From: Cynocephalus volans
Lineage: Eukaryota; Chordata; Mammalia; Dermoptera; Cynocephalidae
Direction: 5' to 3'
DNA length: 64,000 nucleotides
Assembly (NCBI RefSeq): GCF_027409185.1
Contig: NC_084461.1
Span: 156,980,001 to 157,044,000, forward strand
Shown in pieces: positions 45,376-55,559 of the stretch. The notes below the pieces were generated by a model that worked only from the letters and a program-made list of their open reading frames with translations, was not told the DNA's origin and ran no database searches. A program made the position numbers and the translations under genes. How positions within the stretch are numbered: position 1 is the first letter of the stretch; each line of letters starts with the position of its first letter.

Positions 45376-46255
45376 AGCAAGGATATAATTTAGAGTGTGA
45401 GGGTCAGATCTAGTGCTCAAAGGAAGTGTCACGAGGGTCAGGAAAGGGCACAGGAGGGCCCCAGCTGGCATAGGAGACCCTCCAAGCTGTGCTGAGCCCA
45501 CTGCCCTGGCCTCATGGCTGGGCAGACAAACCCTATGGAGCCATCTTTTACCTTGGAGGTTTCCCTGGGACAGGGCACACCCAGCTATCTCCCCGGGCCC
45601 CATCCTCATCGAAGCTTCCTCCAAGATCCCACCCTGAGGTGACTGAGTCCTGGAATTGGGTCCAGGACTTAGGGAGCAGGGAGGATGGGAAAGCAGGCGC
45701 AGAGGGAGCAGGAAGCCTTCTGCTTGGCTAATCCCATAACACCAGGGCTATGGTGTCTCTGCTTCCACCCTGCAGAGTGACAGCGTCTGCGTGCTCATGC
45801 AAGAGAGGTTATTTTATTAACCAGATAGATTGAGCATCTCTCCTTCTAATTACCAGTTTAATTAACCTTGGCACACAGTATGTACCAACCCCCAAGGGAC
45901 TGAGTCAGAATTGCTGTGCTGGGTGAACATCGCCCATCTGCTGTGTGCTAGCTTCAGCTGGCTCTCCAGGGGCCAGGCCAGTGGATGCTGAGGGCCAGGG
46001 GCTGGTGGCGCCAGGGAGAAGCCGAGAAAAAAGTGGGCAGGGGTTGTCAGGAACCTCCCAAGGGGGTCTTGCCACAAGGGCTGGATTGCAAGGAGGCTGC
46101 CTCCTCGGCAGTCCTTCTTCTGCAAGTGACCCTGAGCAGGGAAGACTACAGAGAAGTCAGCCTGCACCACCCCACGTGGGTCTCCCAAGTGTCTGCAGGG
46201 TAGCCAATGTGCCCTGGGCAAAGCCTGGAAACCAGAAGATTTGCGGATGGTGATG
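45375..46255. other. Single-copy sequence with candidate regulatory core
   Basis: 45805-45890 holds ggttattttattaaccagat, agattgagcatct, tctaattaccag and gtttaattaacc, a dense set of TAATT and GATA-like cores. No gene is supported on either strand. Confidence 0.35.
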
Positions 46256-46400
46256 CTGCAGGATCTACTTCAAATTCTCAGTTTTCTCATCTGTAAAATG
46301 AGCATGCTGATCCCTAGGTCATGGGGCAGTTTACGAGGTTTAATTCAGAGAAAAGAAATTGAGATGCTTAGTAACTTAGGTTCATTTGCTCACTCAGCAC
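46255..46400 (+). repeat. MIR SINE
   Basis: Contains tctcagttttctcatctgta, aaatgagcatgctgatccct and a MIR-like 3' end. Confidence 0.75.
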
Positions 46401-46900
46401 ACATTTCTGGAGTGTGCACTGTGTATCGGCAAAAGAGTAAATAGTACAATGATGAGCAGGGAGAAGTTAGAGACTGAGTTTTCGGGGAATTGACAGTGTC
46501 TGACTAAGAACCCCCGAGTCACTAACCCGTGCGTACGCATGGGCACACACACACATTCGCACTCCTTCCTGACCTGTTGCCCATGACACCCACACTCAGC
46601 ACTCATCTCACAGACAGTTGCACACACATGCCTGCACAGACACACATTTCTCCATCACAGCTCTGAACAGAACACATCTACACCACACGCACATGCGGGT
46701 GGCCATGCAGGAAGTCAACTACATGGCTCCTCTGTTCTCAAGAAGCCTGAGGCCAGGGATGTCATATTAATAAGAAACACGGAGCCCCCGATAAAGGGCT
46801 TTTTATATATTTATTTAAAAGCCTGTTAAAATCCTAATCTAGTCTCCTCTTTACTAATGCAGTGTTATTGGAATCTCCTGATGTCTGTGTGGGAGGGTGA
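46400..46900. other. Intergenic sequence, CA-rich then AT-rich
   Basis: 46540-46700 is rich in acacac. 46790-46885 (ataaagggctttttatatat, ttatttaaaagcctgttaaa, cctaatctagtctcc) is a clean AT-rich patch that could be a conserved element. No gene. Confidence 0.35.
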
Positions 46901-46944
46901 AGCTGAGAGTGTGTGTATTTGCATATGTGTAAGAGAGAAGACTT

Positions 46945-47250
46945 TTGATGTGTTTGTGTGTGTGTGTGTGTGCGTGTGTGGAGGGTGTACCAGCGTGTGC
47001 TCATGCGCACGTGTGTGTGTGAGACCAGGTGTGGGATTTACAGTATATGTTTATCTGTGTGTTTGTGTGTGTCTGTCCAGGTGTGGTTTGTGCACATATG
47101 TGTGTCTGGGTGTGTCCCTGGGTGCGTGTGTGTGTATGTGTCTGGGTGTTGGAGGCGGGTTGTGTATCTGCATGTCCAGATGTGAGGTGTGTGGGTGGGG
47201 TGGCTGTGTCCAGGTGTGTGCGTGTGCGCATGCATCCAGGTATGGGGTAT
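46945..47250. repeat. Degenerate TG-rich tandem repeat
   Basis: A (TG)n run at 46953-46980, then about 250 bp of gtgtgt with recurring gtccaggtgt / tctgggtgt units. Alternating purine-pyrimidine sequence of this kind is prone to Z-DNA formation (known property). Confidence 0.8.
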
Positions 47251-47282
47251 GCATTGTGCTCTTGTGCTTCTTAGGACATTTC

Positions 47283-47480
47283 AGTGGTGAGCAGTGTTTC
47301 TCAACCTATTTTTACTTTCACCCCCATAGAGAGCCTTTGTAGAAATTTTTTTCCCTAATCGCCCTCTCTCTCTCTCTCTGAAATTTCAATACCACAGACA
47401 CATTGTATATCTGTTTATGTACTGTATATATATCTATGCTTTATATAGTCAGATTTTTCTTTTCACCCACCCTCACACCC
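47283..47480 (+). repeat. Old DNA-type repeat, unassigned
   Basis: Starts tgagcagtgtttctcaacct, a common MER-like terminus, and contains 'ctgaaatttcaataccacag' with a (TC)n patch at 47363-47380. Confidence 0.5.
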
Positions 47481-47529
47481 TCAAATAACCAATTTCTGCC
47501 CCCTTGAGGGCAATATTGCCCCTGTTGAA

Positions 47530-47775
47530 AATTTGGGCTGTAGAGCAAGGGTTTCCCAACTGGGCTTGGGGGGCCTGCGACCCTCCTCTCCTCTCCCCGC
47601 CCATGTTGTGTGCACTGGTTCTGTTTCTGGGGCCCAGCTGGAAACCTCTTAAAATACATATTTCTGGGCCCCACCAAAAGAGCCTGTCCTGACCTGGGGA
47701 GATCAGAAACCCAGGTTTTATCAAGCTCCCAGGGGATTCTGATGCCCTGACTGAGGGACAGGTCTGGGGCTGAAG
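47530..47775 (+). mobile_element. MER5A-like hAT element
   Basis: Contains gcaagggtttcccaactggg, tttctgggccccaccaaaag and ctcccaggggattctgatgc, the MER5A order. Non-autonomous, no transposase. Confidence 0.7.
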
Positions 47776-49140
47776 GAAGTTTAGAAGCAGGAGGCACCAT
47801 CCAGTCCAAAGGGAGAGGGTCTGTCTGGAGCCCCCACCTCGTCCTAGAGAACTTGAAATCTCAGTCATGAGGGCTGTGACCTGACCAGAGGGGCCTCCCT
47901 GTACTAGAGTTGCCCCAGGGAGGCTGAGGGCTGGACCAGAACCTCTCCTACCAGCCCAGGACTTAGAAGAAGCACAAGTAGTGTCCCCAGGACCAAGACC
48001 GTGCAGCTGGAGTCTGGAACAAACACTGACCAAGGGCATCTGGAGTGCCATTTTCCATCTGTTTGCTAGAGCCACAGATGTCCCCTGAACTGACTTGGGC
48101 CTTTCTTCTGTGATCCCCGATCTCCCCCCAGCCCCACATCCCCCACACACCAGGCACTGGGAAAGGAGGCAGAAGTTTACCTGTGCCCTGCCTACCAGCC
48201 CAGCCCTGGGATTAGAATGTGGGCTCCAATCCCTACTGGAACCTGGTCTGGAAGTTGCCAAGGACCTGGTAGCAAAATCAGTCAAAAACAGAGAACCCCT
48301 ACCTGGTTCTGCCCTCTTTAGGCACCAAAGAAAAGCTGTGCCTCTTTGGAGGATTGGACCAGTGCCAAGCCCCAGCTCTGGGTGTCTGAGTGAGCAGAAC
48401 ACAGGGGACCAATTGATGCGGTGTGGGCAGAGCTCCAGCATGAGGCTGCTGTGGGGCAGATGCGAGCCTGGAAGAGGGAGGGAGGGAGGGGCCAGCAGGG
48501 AGGCTGAGGAGCGGGGTGGGGTGGGGTGGGATGGGGTTGGGTGGGGTGGGAGTGGCTCCGTGAGGACATGAGAGGAAAGATGGGATGAGGGTTGAAGAGA
48601 GATGGAGATGGAGACTAGGGATGGAGGGACACCATGGTCTGGTAGAGAATCAAGAAAGGCATCCTTCTTCTCTTAAGCTTTAAAGGCATCAGAGCATCTC
48701 TCTAATTGTTCATCTCCCAGAAACGCTAATGAAATTAACTCTGCGAAATGCTCATCGGGTCATCTACAGAGGGCACGGAGCCAGGCTTCCATTCCCAATT
48801 TCCTCCTCCTCCTCCTATTCCTCCTCCTCCTCCGCTCCTCCTGCCCCTTCCTGACAATTCCCTGCCCCCTCCTTTTTGCATAGGCCCCTCAGCAGGGAAC
48901 CGCTTACCTCCAAATCAGCCTGAGAGTGCCCAGTGGGGAAACTGGAAATGGGGCCTGCATAGCCAGGGAAACCTGAGATACCATGGAGCTCATGGAGCTG
49001 GGAAAGTTTGTCTCTGAGTGTGTGTATTTCTCTGTGTGTGACAGAGAGTGTGCAGTAGCACATGCATCATAGGAGCATGTGTCTCCAATAAAACCATTTG
49101 TTAGACTGAACATTCTTTCAATCTCTCAGCAAACATTTCT
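47775..49140. other. Intergenic sequence with G-rich and (CTC)n patches
   Basis: 48515-48560 is a (GGGGT)n-like run, and 48800-48842 a (CTC)n run. 48680-48765 (ctctctaattgttcatctcc, acgctaatgaaattaactct, gcgaaatgctcatcgggtca) is a compact AT-core patch in single-copy DNA. The 322-codon minus-strand open frame at 47473-48441 overlaps the MER5A element and shows no domain. Confidence 0.4.
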
Positions 49141-49370
49141 GGAGCAGCTTCTAGGCTTAAATCCTTGTCCCATCCCTTACCAGCTGAATGACTTTAAGCA
49201 AATTACATCCCCTCTCCGTGCCTCAGTTTTTCTACCTATACAATGGGGACAATAACAGCATCTACCTCATAAGAAGTTGTGAGAATTTCAAGAGATAAAC
49301 CAGGTAAAGAGCTTAATCCTGCCCTGGGCATGTGCTGAGTTCTCAAGAAATGCTGGGTGCTGTCCTTGGT
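49140..49370 (+). repeat. MIR SINE
   Basis: Contains ttaccagctgaatgacttta, tgcctcagtttttctaccta and catctacctcataagaagtt in MIR order. Confidence 0.85.
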
Positions 49371-49658
49371 CCTGGAGGCTCCAAAGTGAGGACATCCAAG
49401 TCCTTGCACCAAGGCACTGCCAGACCAGCCGAGAGGCCCAGGCACGAAGTTCTCAGTAGCATGGGGCAGCATGGAGGGTGGGCACATGAATAATCTATGC
49501 AGGAGTAGGGTGGGGAGACATGGAAGTGTTTGTATGTAACTATATACTGGGAACAAGTGAATCTGTATTGATTGTGTTCAGTTGCCCAGCATGCATGTGT
49601 GTGAGCTGGATGTGGGAGATATATTTGTGTTAGGTGTAGACACTGGGTGCTGGCATGC

Positions 49659-49672
49659 TGTGTGTGTGTGTG

Positions 49673-49723
<51 letters not shown>
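49659..49723. repeat. (TG)n microsatellite
   Basis: About 32 TG units with one cg interruption at 49679-49680. Confidence 0.95.
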
Positions 49724-49725
<2 letters not shown>

Positions 49726-50085
49726 GATTCAGGGCATGGGTGAGTGTTGAGGTTCTGTGTGCAGAGTGGCAGATGGGACTGATCCAGATGTTGTTGGGAG
49801 TCCTTTAAAGGGGCTTGTTTCTAGTTCTCTCTCCCCTTGTGTCTAGTTCTCACTTTACTCCCACGTATTCTTCATTTCTCTTACGACCATTTCTTTTAGG
49901 CTCTCATTCCACCCTAACTTACAACTAGGAGGACATCTGTGTCTTCTCCCACAGGCAGCAGATTCCCCCAGTGGGTAGCACTAAGACAAACAATAGGCAG
50001 TAATAAATGCTTGCCCTACCCTGGGCAAGGCTCTGGAACAGATTTTTATAAAGGATAATTCTGTATCATTTTTTTCAAATGCAAA
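49724..50085. other. Intergenic sequence, no gene seen
   Basis: Nothing recognised. Confidence 0.4.
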
Positions 50086-50640
50086 TGACAGAAACCCAAA
50101 TGGTGTATCTAGCAGCTTCAGGAGCACCTGGATCTAGGGGGCTGGAATGATGAATCAGGATTTTGCACCTCCCTCTTTTCCAGGCTTTACTCTTCTCTGC
50201 CCAGGCTCCAGTAACAGGCATGTACTCCTCATGTGGTAGCAGCTGCAAGAGCAGATCATCCCTTTCCTGCCTCAAGTCCAGCAAGAAAAGAAATTCTCTG
50301 TCTTTCTTTTAACAAAAGTCCCAGAAATGAGCCTTAGTGGCCTGGCTTGGCTCATATGCTCATCCATGAACCAATCACTGTGACTCAGGGAATAATGGAT
50401 GCTGATCAGACAGGCCTGAAATACATGCCATCTTTTGGAACTGGGTAGGAATAGCTCGACATGAATCTTGTGCACTGATGGGAGGGGGTTGGGCGGGGGG
50501 CATGATCCCTCAAAGGAAAGATGGGAAAGTGATTCCAGAAGACAGAAGTTGGATGCTGAGCAGTGGGCTAATGTGAATACTTGGACTGGGGAAGGGACCA
50601 TATAGAACCAATGTGGGGTCTCCAAGAGCTAATTTCCTGT
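50085..50640 (+). repeat. Unnamed ancient repeat, copy D (longest)
   Basis: Shows 'aaatgacagaaacccaaatg', 'cagcttcaggagcacctgga' and 'aacaaaagtcccagaaatga', then 'ttggctcatatgctcatcca' and 'accaatcactgtgactcagg', extending further downstream than copies A-C. Confidence 0.6.
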
Positions 50641-50799
50641 TTGATTGGGTTATTGGCCTGGTAGATGAGCAAAGCTGGAGGCTCATGAGTCTGGGGCTCT
50701 GAAGTCTTCCTGTTTATTTTTGTGGGTACAGCAGTGAGATGTGAGCTGAATGATGGTGTGGTCGGAGGCTTCTAGAGTGAATGAAAGAGAAGCTGATTT

Positions 50800-51130
50800 A
50801 TTGTCCAAGTGCAACATTCAGGGTAGTCTTGAATATCAAGCCTCTAGGCTCTGTCCTTGGTCCTGCCCTCAGCAACCTGTTTAGTAAGGACCTGGTGAAA
50901 AGTATATATGACGTCCCAGTCTCATCTGGGAATGTCAGGAAACTGAAGAAAATAGCAAGTACTCTTCCTGATGGCACTCACATCCTGAGAGGGCTCCATA
51001 TGGGAAAGAGGGATTAGATGTAATATGATGAAATATAATTGGGATGAAGTTAAGTCTCTGCATTTAATTGCAGAAAACCAGCAACCCAAGGGTACATGAG
51101 GAAAAACCAGTTATTGGCAGTACCTGTGGC
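50800..51130 (+). repeat. L3/CR1-type LINE fragment
   Basis: The order 'ctgtccttggtcctgccctc', 'aaaatagcaagtactcttcc' and 'tgaaatataattgggatgaa' followed by 'gtctctgcatttaattgcag' matches the CR1/L3 text around the end of the reverse transcriptase. Ancient and diverged. Confidence 0.65.
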
Positions 51131-51137
51131 AAAGACC

Positions 51138-51345
51138 TAGGGCAGTGTTCCTCAAAGTTAGGGTGATCTTCAGACTACTGGTAGCAGTAGAAACAGGTGG
51201 TAGGGGATAGGGGGCCTTGGTAAAAGTGCAGATTCCTAGACTGAATCAGAATTGGAATAGGGCAGGGCCTGGAGATTTGCATTTTAACCAACATCACAGG
51301 AACTTTGGTGCATTTCCAAATCAATAACAGCATCACCATGGGCTC
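51138..51345 (+). mobile_element. MER5A-like hAT element
   Basis: Contains cagtgttcctcaaagttagg, agtgcagattcctagactga and gcctggagatttgcatttta, MER5A order. Confidence 0.75.
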
Positions 51346-52110
51346 TGAACTACCCCAGTCCAGTGAGTATTAGCGGTGTGTTGTCACTGACCAACAGCTG
51401 ATTGGGACCCTACTTGTGCATCAGGCCATTTGGGCAGGAGACATGCCAACTCCCTTCAGGGGATGCCTTCAGAAGAATGACCTTGCTAAAGAGAGCCTGC
51501 GGTTGGGGAGTCTGGGTAGGAAGAACAGGGACCCAGAGCCCTGCTGCTGTGCCAGCAACTGGAGAAGAACTATTTGGCCTAGAGCAGAAAACAGTCAGGA
51601 TAAACCCAGACTCTGTTTTCCAAAATAAAAGTCTTCCGAAATAACAGAAGCAAAAGAGGGGCAGACATGCATGATGTGGCCCCAGAAGGTAATTCAATGA
51701 GGGGCATATTCTTGCTCCCTAAAGAAGAGACATATCTAGCCAGCAGAGTGGCTGGAGTTGAAATCTATGCCCTCTCACTAGCATAGTGCAAGGGGGGGCT
51801 AAAGACACTTGTTAGAGGGTCCCACTTAGGCAGGATTTGGCCTCTTCCTCCCTCCCTTATAGTCTGAGTCTTCTGTGAGGGAGAGGCCCACGGTCACAGT
51901 CAAGGCTTGGATCTGAGCAGCATCAAGGGCAAAGGAGATTGGAGATGTCAGAAACCCTCTTCCCATCTGGGCATCTTACTTTTGTGTCTAAGACAAACCC
52001 TTCCTTGGCAGCCCTCCAACCTGGATTCTTAAGCAGAATTCAGGTGAGACATCTACTCCCACCTCTCTGCAAGGGCATCCCTCCTTCTCCTGACATGGCC
52101 TTGAGTACCA
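51345..52110. other. Intergenic sequence, no gene seen
   Basis: 51420-51640 includes three short plus-strand frames without domains. Nothing is supported. Confidence 0.45.
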
Positions 52111-52335
52111 CCTTGAGGGGACACTGAGCTGAGGCCTGAGTGACTGAAATGAACTGCCATGTGAAGACCTGGGGACAGAGTGTTCTAGAAAGAAAGATAA
52201 GCAATGAGAAAGCCTGGTGGTGGGGATGAGCTTGGATGCTGGAGAAACAAAAAGGAGGCCCTTATGGTCAGGAGCGTAGGCAGAGTTGCAGAGGTAGGTA
52301 GAGGCCAGATCATGCTGGGCCTGTAGTCTGTGGTC
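52110..52335. repeat. Old interspersed repeat, same family as 19055
   Basis: Contains 'tgaactgccatgtgaagacc', 'gaaagcctggtggtgg' and 'ggccagatcatgctgggcct'. Confidence 0.6.
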
Positions 52336-52715
52336 ATTATTAAAGCTGCTCTCCACATACTTTCAGCTCTGCCTTCCAGGCACATGGTAGGATCGTACTT
52401 CCTGGTCCCCTTGGGTGGGGCCATGGGCCAGTTCTGGCCAATGAATTATGGACGGAAAAGACACATGTCATTTCTGCACTGAGCCATTGCTTGCTGGTGG
52501 GTGTGCATCTAGAGTTCCCTTTTCCTCTGCCTCATGGACCAATGGTGTTCCAGCAAGTGGCTGCATTCAGCCGTGGTCCTCTACTGAGGATGACCTGGGA
52601 CAGTAGATCCATGATGGACAAATGAGAAATAAACCTTTGTGTGTGGATTTAAGCCACTGAGATTGGGAGACTGTTTGTTACCACAACATAATCTTATCTA
52701 TCCTGACTGTTATAC
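52335..52715 (+). mobile_element. MaLR/ERVL-type LTR
   Basis: Same arrangement as 26450-26890: 'ttctggccaatgaattatgg', 'gatggacaaatgagaaataa' and 'aagccactgagattgggaga'. Confidence 0.6.
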
Positions 52716-52904
52716 AGACCATCTTATTCTGGCTGAAGAGAGAGGGGCAGAGAAGTAAACAGAGCAGCCAAATGAGCATAGGAAGAGACCCTTTCCTTTC
52801 CTGTACCCCAAACCTTGTTCCCAAATTCTAATTCCACACCTAAAACTTCAGGAGGAGAAAATGTAAGCATGGACATTGAAATCAAACCTCCCAAGGACCC
52901 ACCT

Positions 52905-53060
52905 AAGCTAGCCCTGGAGCCATTAAATAAGGTTGGCCCTGGACAATAACTGATTTCCCCTCCCCAAGCCTCAGTTACCTCATCTGTATCATGGGAATAA
53001 TAACAATGTTTATTTAACAGGATCGTACAGGAAGAACAAGCCGAGTTACAAATGTAGGCA
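52905..53060 (+). repeat. MIR SINE
   Basis: Contains cctcagttacctcatctgta and tcatgggaataataacaatg, the MIR core. Confidence 0.7.
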
Positions 53061-53400
53061 AGGACATACTGGTGTCCAGCACATACTACTATAATGTCAT
53101 CTTAAACCCCAGCCCCCAGTCCCACTCTGTCCTCAACCACCTGCCTCCAGTGCCCAAACCCCATTTTCTAATCATATCCCCCACACTGTGGGCCCCAAGT
53201 GCAGATCCTGCCACTGTTCCACCTCTCTCACCCACTTCTTTCCTGTGGGGTGGGTGAGGAAAGGTGTTATAGCAGTGTGGGAACACACACACACACACAC
53301 TCCAGACAGGGTAGATCGGGCCCTCCGACACAGTGTGCACACAAACACCTCCAAAGCAGAGTTCAAAAACCAGAAGGTGGTGGATATTTTCATCTGGGCT
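53060..53400. other. Intergenic sequence with (AC)n
   Basis: A short acacac run lies at 53283-53301. No gene seen. Confidence 0.45.
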
Positions 53401-53404
53401 CACA

Positions 53405-53860
53405 TAAGTTTAAAAATTTATTTTTTTATAAGTTAAAAATTTTAAATCAGGAGACTTAAATGGCTTCTTTTGAAAATTTGGAAGATACAGCCACACTGGG
53501 CCCCAATCCCCTTCCCCTACAATTGGTACCTGGAGCTGAAGAGCCAGCTGCTTCTTTAGATGGGATCTTGTGCCCTGTCCCCAGCGCTGTCCATTGCCTC
53601 CCTGGTGCTGAAGCCCAGCCTCTGTCGGTGTGCATCTGGAGCTCTGGCCGATGTTCTTTTATAGTAGAGTTAAGAGGAAAGCAAAACAGTTCACATAACC
53701 CTTCTCTATCAAAAGTGGGAAACAAAAGACAGACCGAGAGAGGGCCTCGTGTCTCAGGAAATATAGGAGAGCTCATATGTCTTTGTGGAAGCGAAGACCG
53801 TTCTAACCTCGCCTGGCCTGCAGCACCAATTCATATTATCGACCGGCTCCTTAGGCGTTT
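53405..53860 (+). repeat. Old interspersed repeat, related to 20405-20560
   Basis: Starts with an AT-rich 'tttaaaaatttatttt' block, continues 'tttaaatcaggagacttaaa', and includes the 53640-53790 segment shared with 20405-20560. A 150-codon frame crosses it by chance. Confidence 0.5.
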
Positions 53861-54054
53861 GAGTTTGCGACCCTGCCCTCACGCTTCTCATTCCCCTCCC
53901 GACCCGACGTAGAACCTTCTCTTTTTCTGATCACTCTCCCCATGCACACGGTGAGCGTTTGTCATTTCCTTTCTCCTTCAAGGCAGCCCTCTGTTTATTT
54001 TAACCCGATTAGGGAATGGGGGTGGGGAACGGGAGACTCCAGCAGCGGTCATTG

Positions 54055-54150
54055 CTGGAGGCTCCGGGAGACGACGTGACTTGCCCAAGGTCACAGAGCT
54101 AAGAAGCTGGAGTCGCCTAGACCCTACCCCAGGTCTCTCTAGCTCCGAAA
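54055..54150 (-). repeat. MIR fragment upstream of the CpG island
   Basis: cgtgacttgcccaaggtcac followed by agagctaagaagctggagtc is antisense MIR. Confidence 0.7.
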
Positions 54151-54814
54151 GCCCAGCTCTGTCCTTCACGCCCACGTCCCAGGCGCGGTGCGCGCTGTGG
54201 GCGCAAATACCTAAGGTTGTTTTCTTTCTGCAAACGGCTCTGTGGGGTGAGGGAAACCTTGGGTCACGCTGTGAGGCGTGCCCCGGAGCCCGCCAGGCTG
54301 CGTGATTGGGACCGCGTGTGGCCCCGAGTCTGACCTGCCCGCTCTGGGGGCCCGGGCACCTCTGCGCACGGGCCGGGGCCGCGGAGCTCCCACGCAGTCC
54401 ACTATCCAAGCCGCAGGCTGGCAGAATACCGCTGTTAGGATACTGCCTCGGAGAGCGGCCGCGAGGCTGGGAGCGGGGGAGGACCGGACTGCAGCGGAAC
54501 CTGCCATGGGCACCGCTGTCCTGGGTTGCTCTTCGCAGGCTGGCGCCGAACAGGGGTCGCCGCAGTCCGGGCCCCCTCCCGGGCCACCTGTGCGCAGACT
54601 GGCGGGCCCGACGGAGCCCGGATCCGGAGAAGCGATCCACTCCGGGTTTCAGACTCCTGCCCCGGCCCCCGGAGACTGCGCGGGGCGGTGGGAGGTCTCC
54701 CCGCCCACCACCCTAGCCCCTCCCTGGGGGAGCCTCAGGCATCGCCGGGAGGGATCCCCGGTACTGGGGGTGGCTCGTGCGCGCAGCGCCGGGCGGCCGG
54801 CCCCTCCTTCCTTT

Positions 54815-54832
54815 CCCCGCCCCGCCCCGCCC
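54815..54832. promoter_or_regulatory. Cluster of GC boxes
   Basis: Three overlapping ccccgcc units, the Sp1/KLF-binding type, about 320 bp upstream of the UNC5A ATG. Functional use is inferred. Confidence 0.6.
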
Positions 54833-55046
54833 TGCCGCCGCCTGGCTCCGCGGCTCCAGTCCGGGTTTTGCCGCGCCCGCCGGCCCGCTCCTCGGCTGCG
54901 GGCTCCGCGCGGCGGCTGGCTCGGTGCGCGGCGCGGCTGGCGCTGCGCTCCGCCCCGGCTGCATTGCTGCGCTCCCGGTGCCCAGGGGAGCCACGCGCCG
55001 CGTGCGCCCCACAGCCGGCCGCCCAGAGGCAGCTCAGTCCGCTGGC

Positions 55047-55073
55047 ATGGGCCCCGGGGGCGCCCCGAGCTAG
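55047..55073 (+). CDS. Upstream ORF in the UNC5A 5' leader (8 codons)
   Basis: The ATG at 55047 opens a frame reading MGPGGAPS with stop TAG at 55071-55073. Its context has G at -3 and G at +4, a good initiation context. It ends 77 bases before the UNC5A ATG and is in a different frame, so ribosomes would have to reinitiate or bypass it. If it lies in the mature 5' UTR it could lower UNC5A translation. Whether transcription starts upstream of it is not known from the sequence. Confidence 0.45.
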   Translation: MGPGGAPS

Positions 55074-55150
55074 GGCTCCGGGCTGAGGCGCTGAAAGCCT
55101 CCCTCCCGCCCGCGGGGCCCTGCGCCCGGCTCGCACGCACACCCGCGGCC

Positions 55151-55220
55151 ATGGCCGACCGGCCCGGCCTGTGGCCAGCGCTCCTGGGCATAGTCCTCGC
55201 CGCCTGGCTCCGCGGCTCGG
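55151..55220 (+). CDS. UNC5A: Netrin receptor UNC5A, coding exon 1 (partial gene)
   Basis: UNC5A is a single-pass type I membrane receptor for netrin-1 that mediates axon repulsion and acts as a dependence receptor, able to trigger apoptosis when ligand is absent. The mature protein has Ig-like, thrombospondin type 1, ZU5, UPA and death domains, all encoded downstream of this window. The exon encodes 23 residues plus one base: Met, a short n-region with Arg4, hydrophobic core LWPALLGIVLAAWL, then RGS. This is the signal peptide and matches, as I recall it, the human UNC5A N-terminus apart from Asp at residue 3. The start has a strong context (gcggccatggcc). The exon ends with g|gtgagt, donor at 55221, phase 1. 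The frame is open upstream through the 5' leader, but an upstream start would bury the signal peptide. UNC5B-D have different N-termini, so UNC5A is preferred. Confidence 0.88.
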
Positions 55221-55559
55221 GTGAGTCACGCCACGCGCGCTCTGGGGAGGCTGCGGGAGACCGTGCGCGCGAACGCTCGCTGCTCTGGGGGGTCCACGAC
55301 CCGAGCTGCTGGACCTGGCTAGGAGCCCCCCGAGGCCAAACTTTGCGATGAGGGACGCGAGGGCTGCTTCTTGCTGCTGCGCAGCTTCTCTGCGCGCTCT
55401 CCCGGAAGCCTGGGTTCTGCCAAGTCCAGGAGCAGCCGTCGGCGCGCGGAGCTGGCGAGTGTAGACGCCCCACGCCTCCGGGTGGGGGAAGTTTGCTGGT
55501 TGGCCGGCCCCGGAGCAGGGTTAGGGGTTTGGATCAACCCCGGGGAGGCTGACTTTGAA

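Noticed and set aside
46857..47342. Cys/Val-rich open frame of 161 codons
   Set aside because: It is the translation of a TG-rich degenerate tandem repeat.
47473..48441. 322-codon minus-strand open frame
   Set aside because: It overlaps a MER5A-like element, has no recognisable domain, has biased low-complexity composition and lies in GC-rich DNA; best explained by chance.
53460..53912. 150-codon plus-strand frame as a gene
   Set aside because: It crosses an old repeat that has a related segment at 20405 without the frame; no domain.
54278..55351. 357-codon plus-strand frame containing the UNC5A exon
   Set aside because: Only the part from 55151 to the splice donor at 55220 is supported. 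Upstream sequence is GC-rich leader and a longer N-terminus would bury the signal peptide; downstream is intron.
54649..55473. 274-codon minus-strand open frame over the UNC5A promoter
   Set aside because: Arg/Ala/Pro/Gly-rich, as expected from reading a CpG island antisense; several other frames are equally open.
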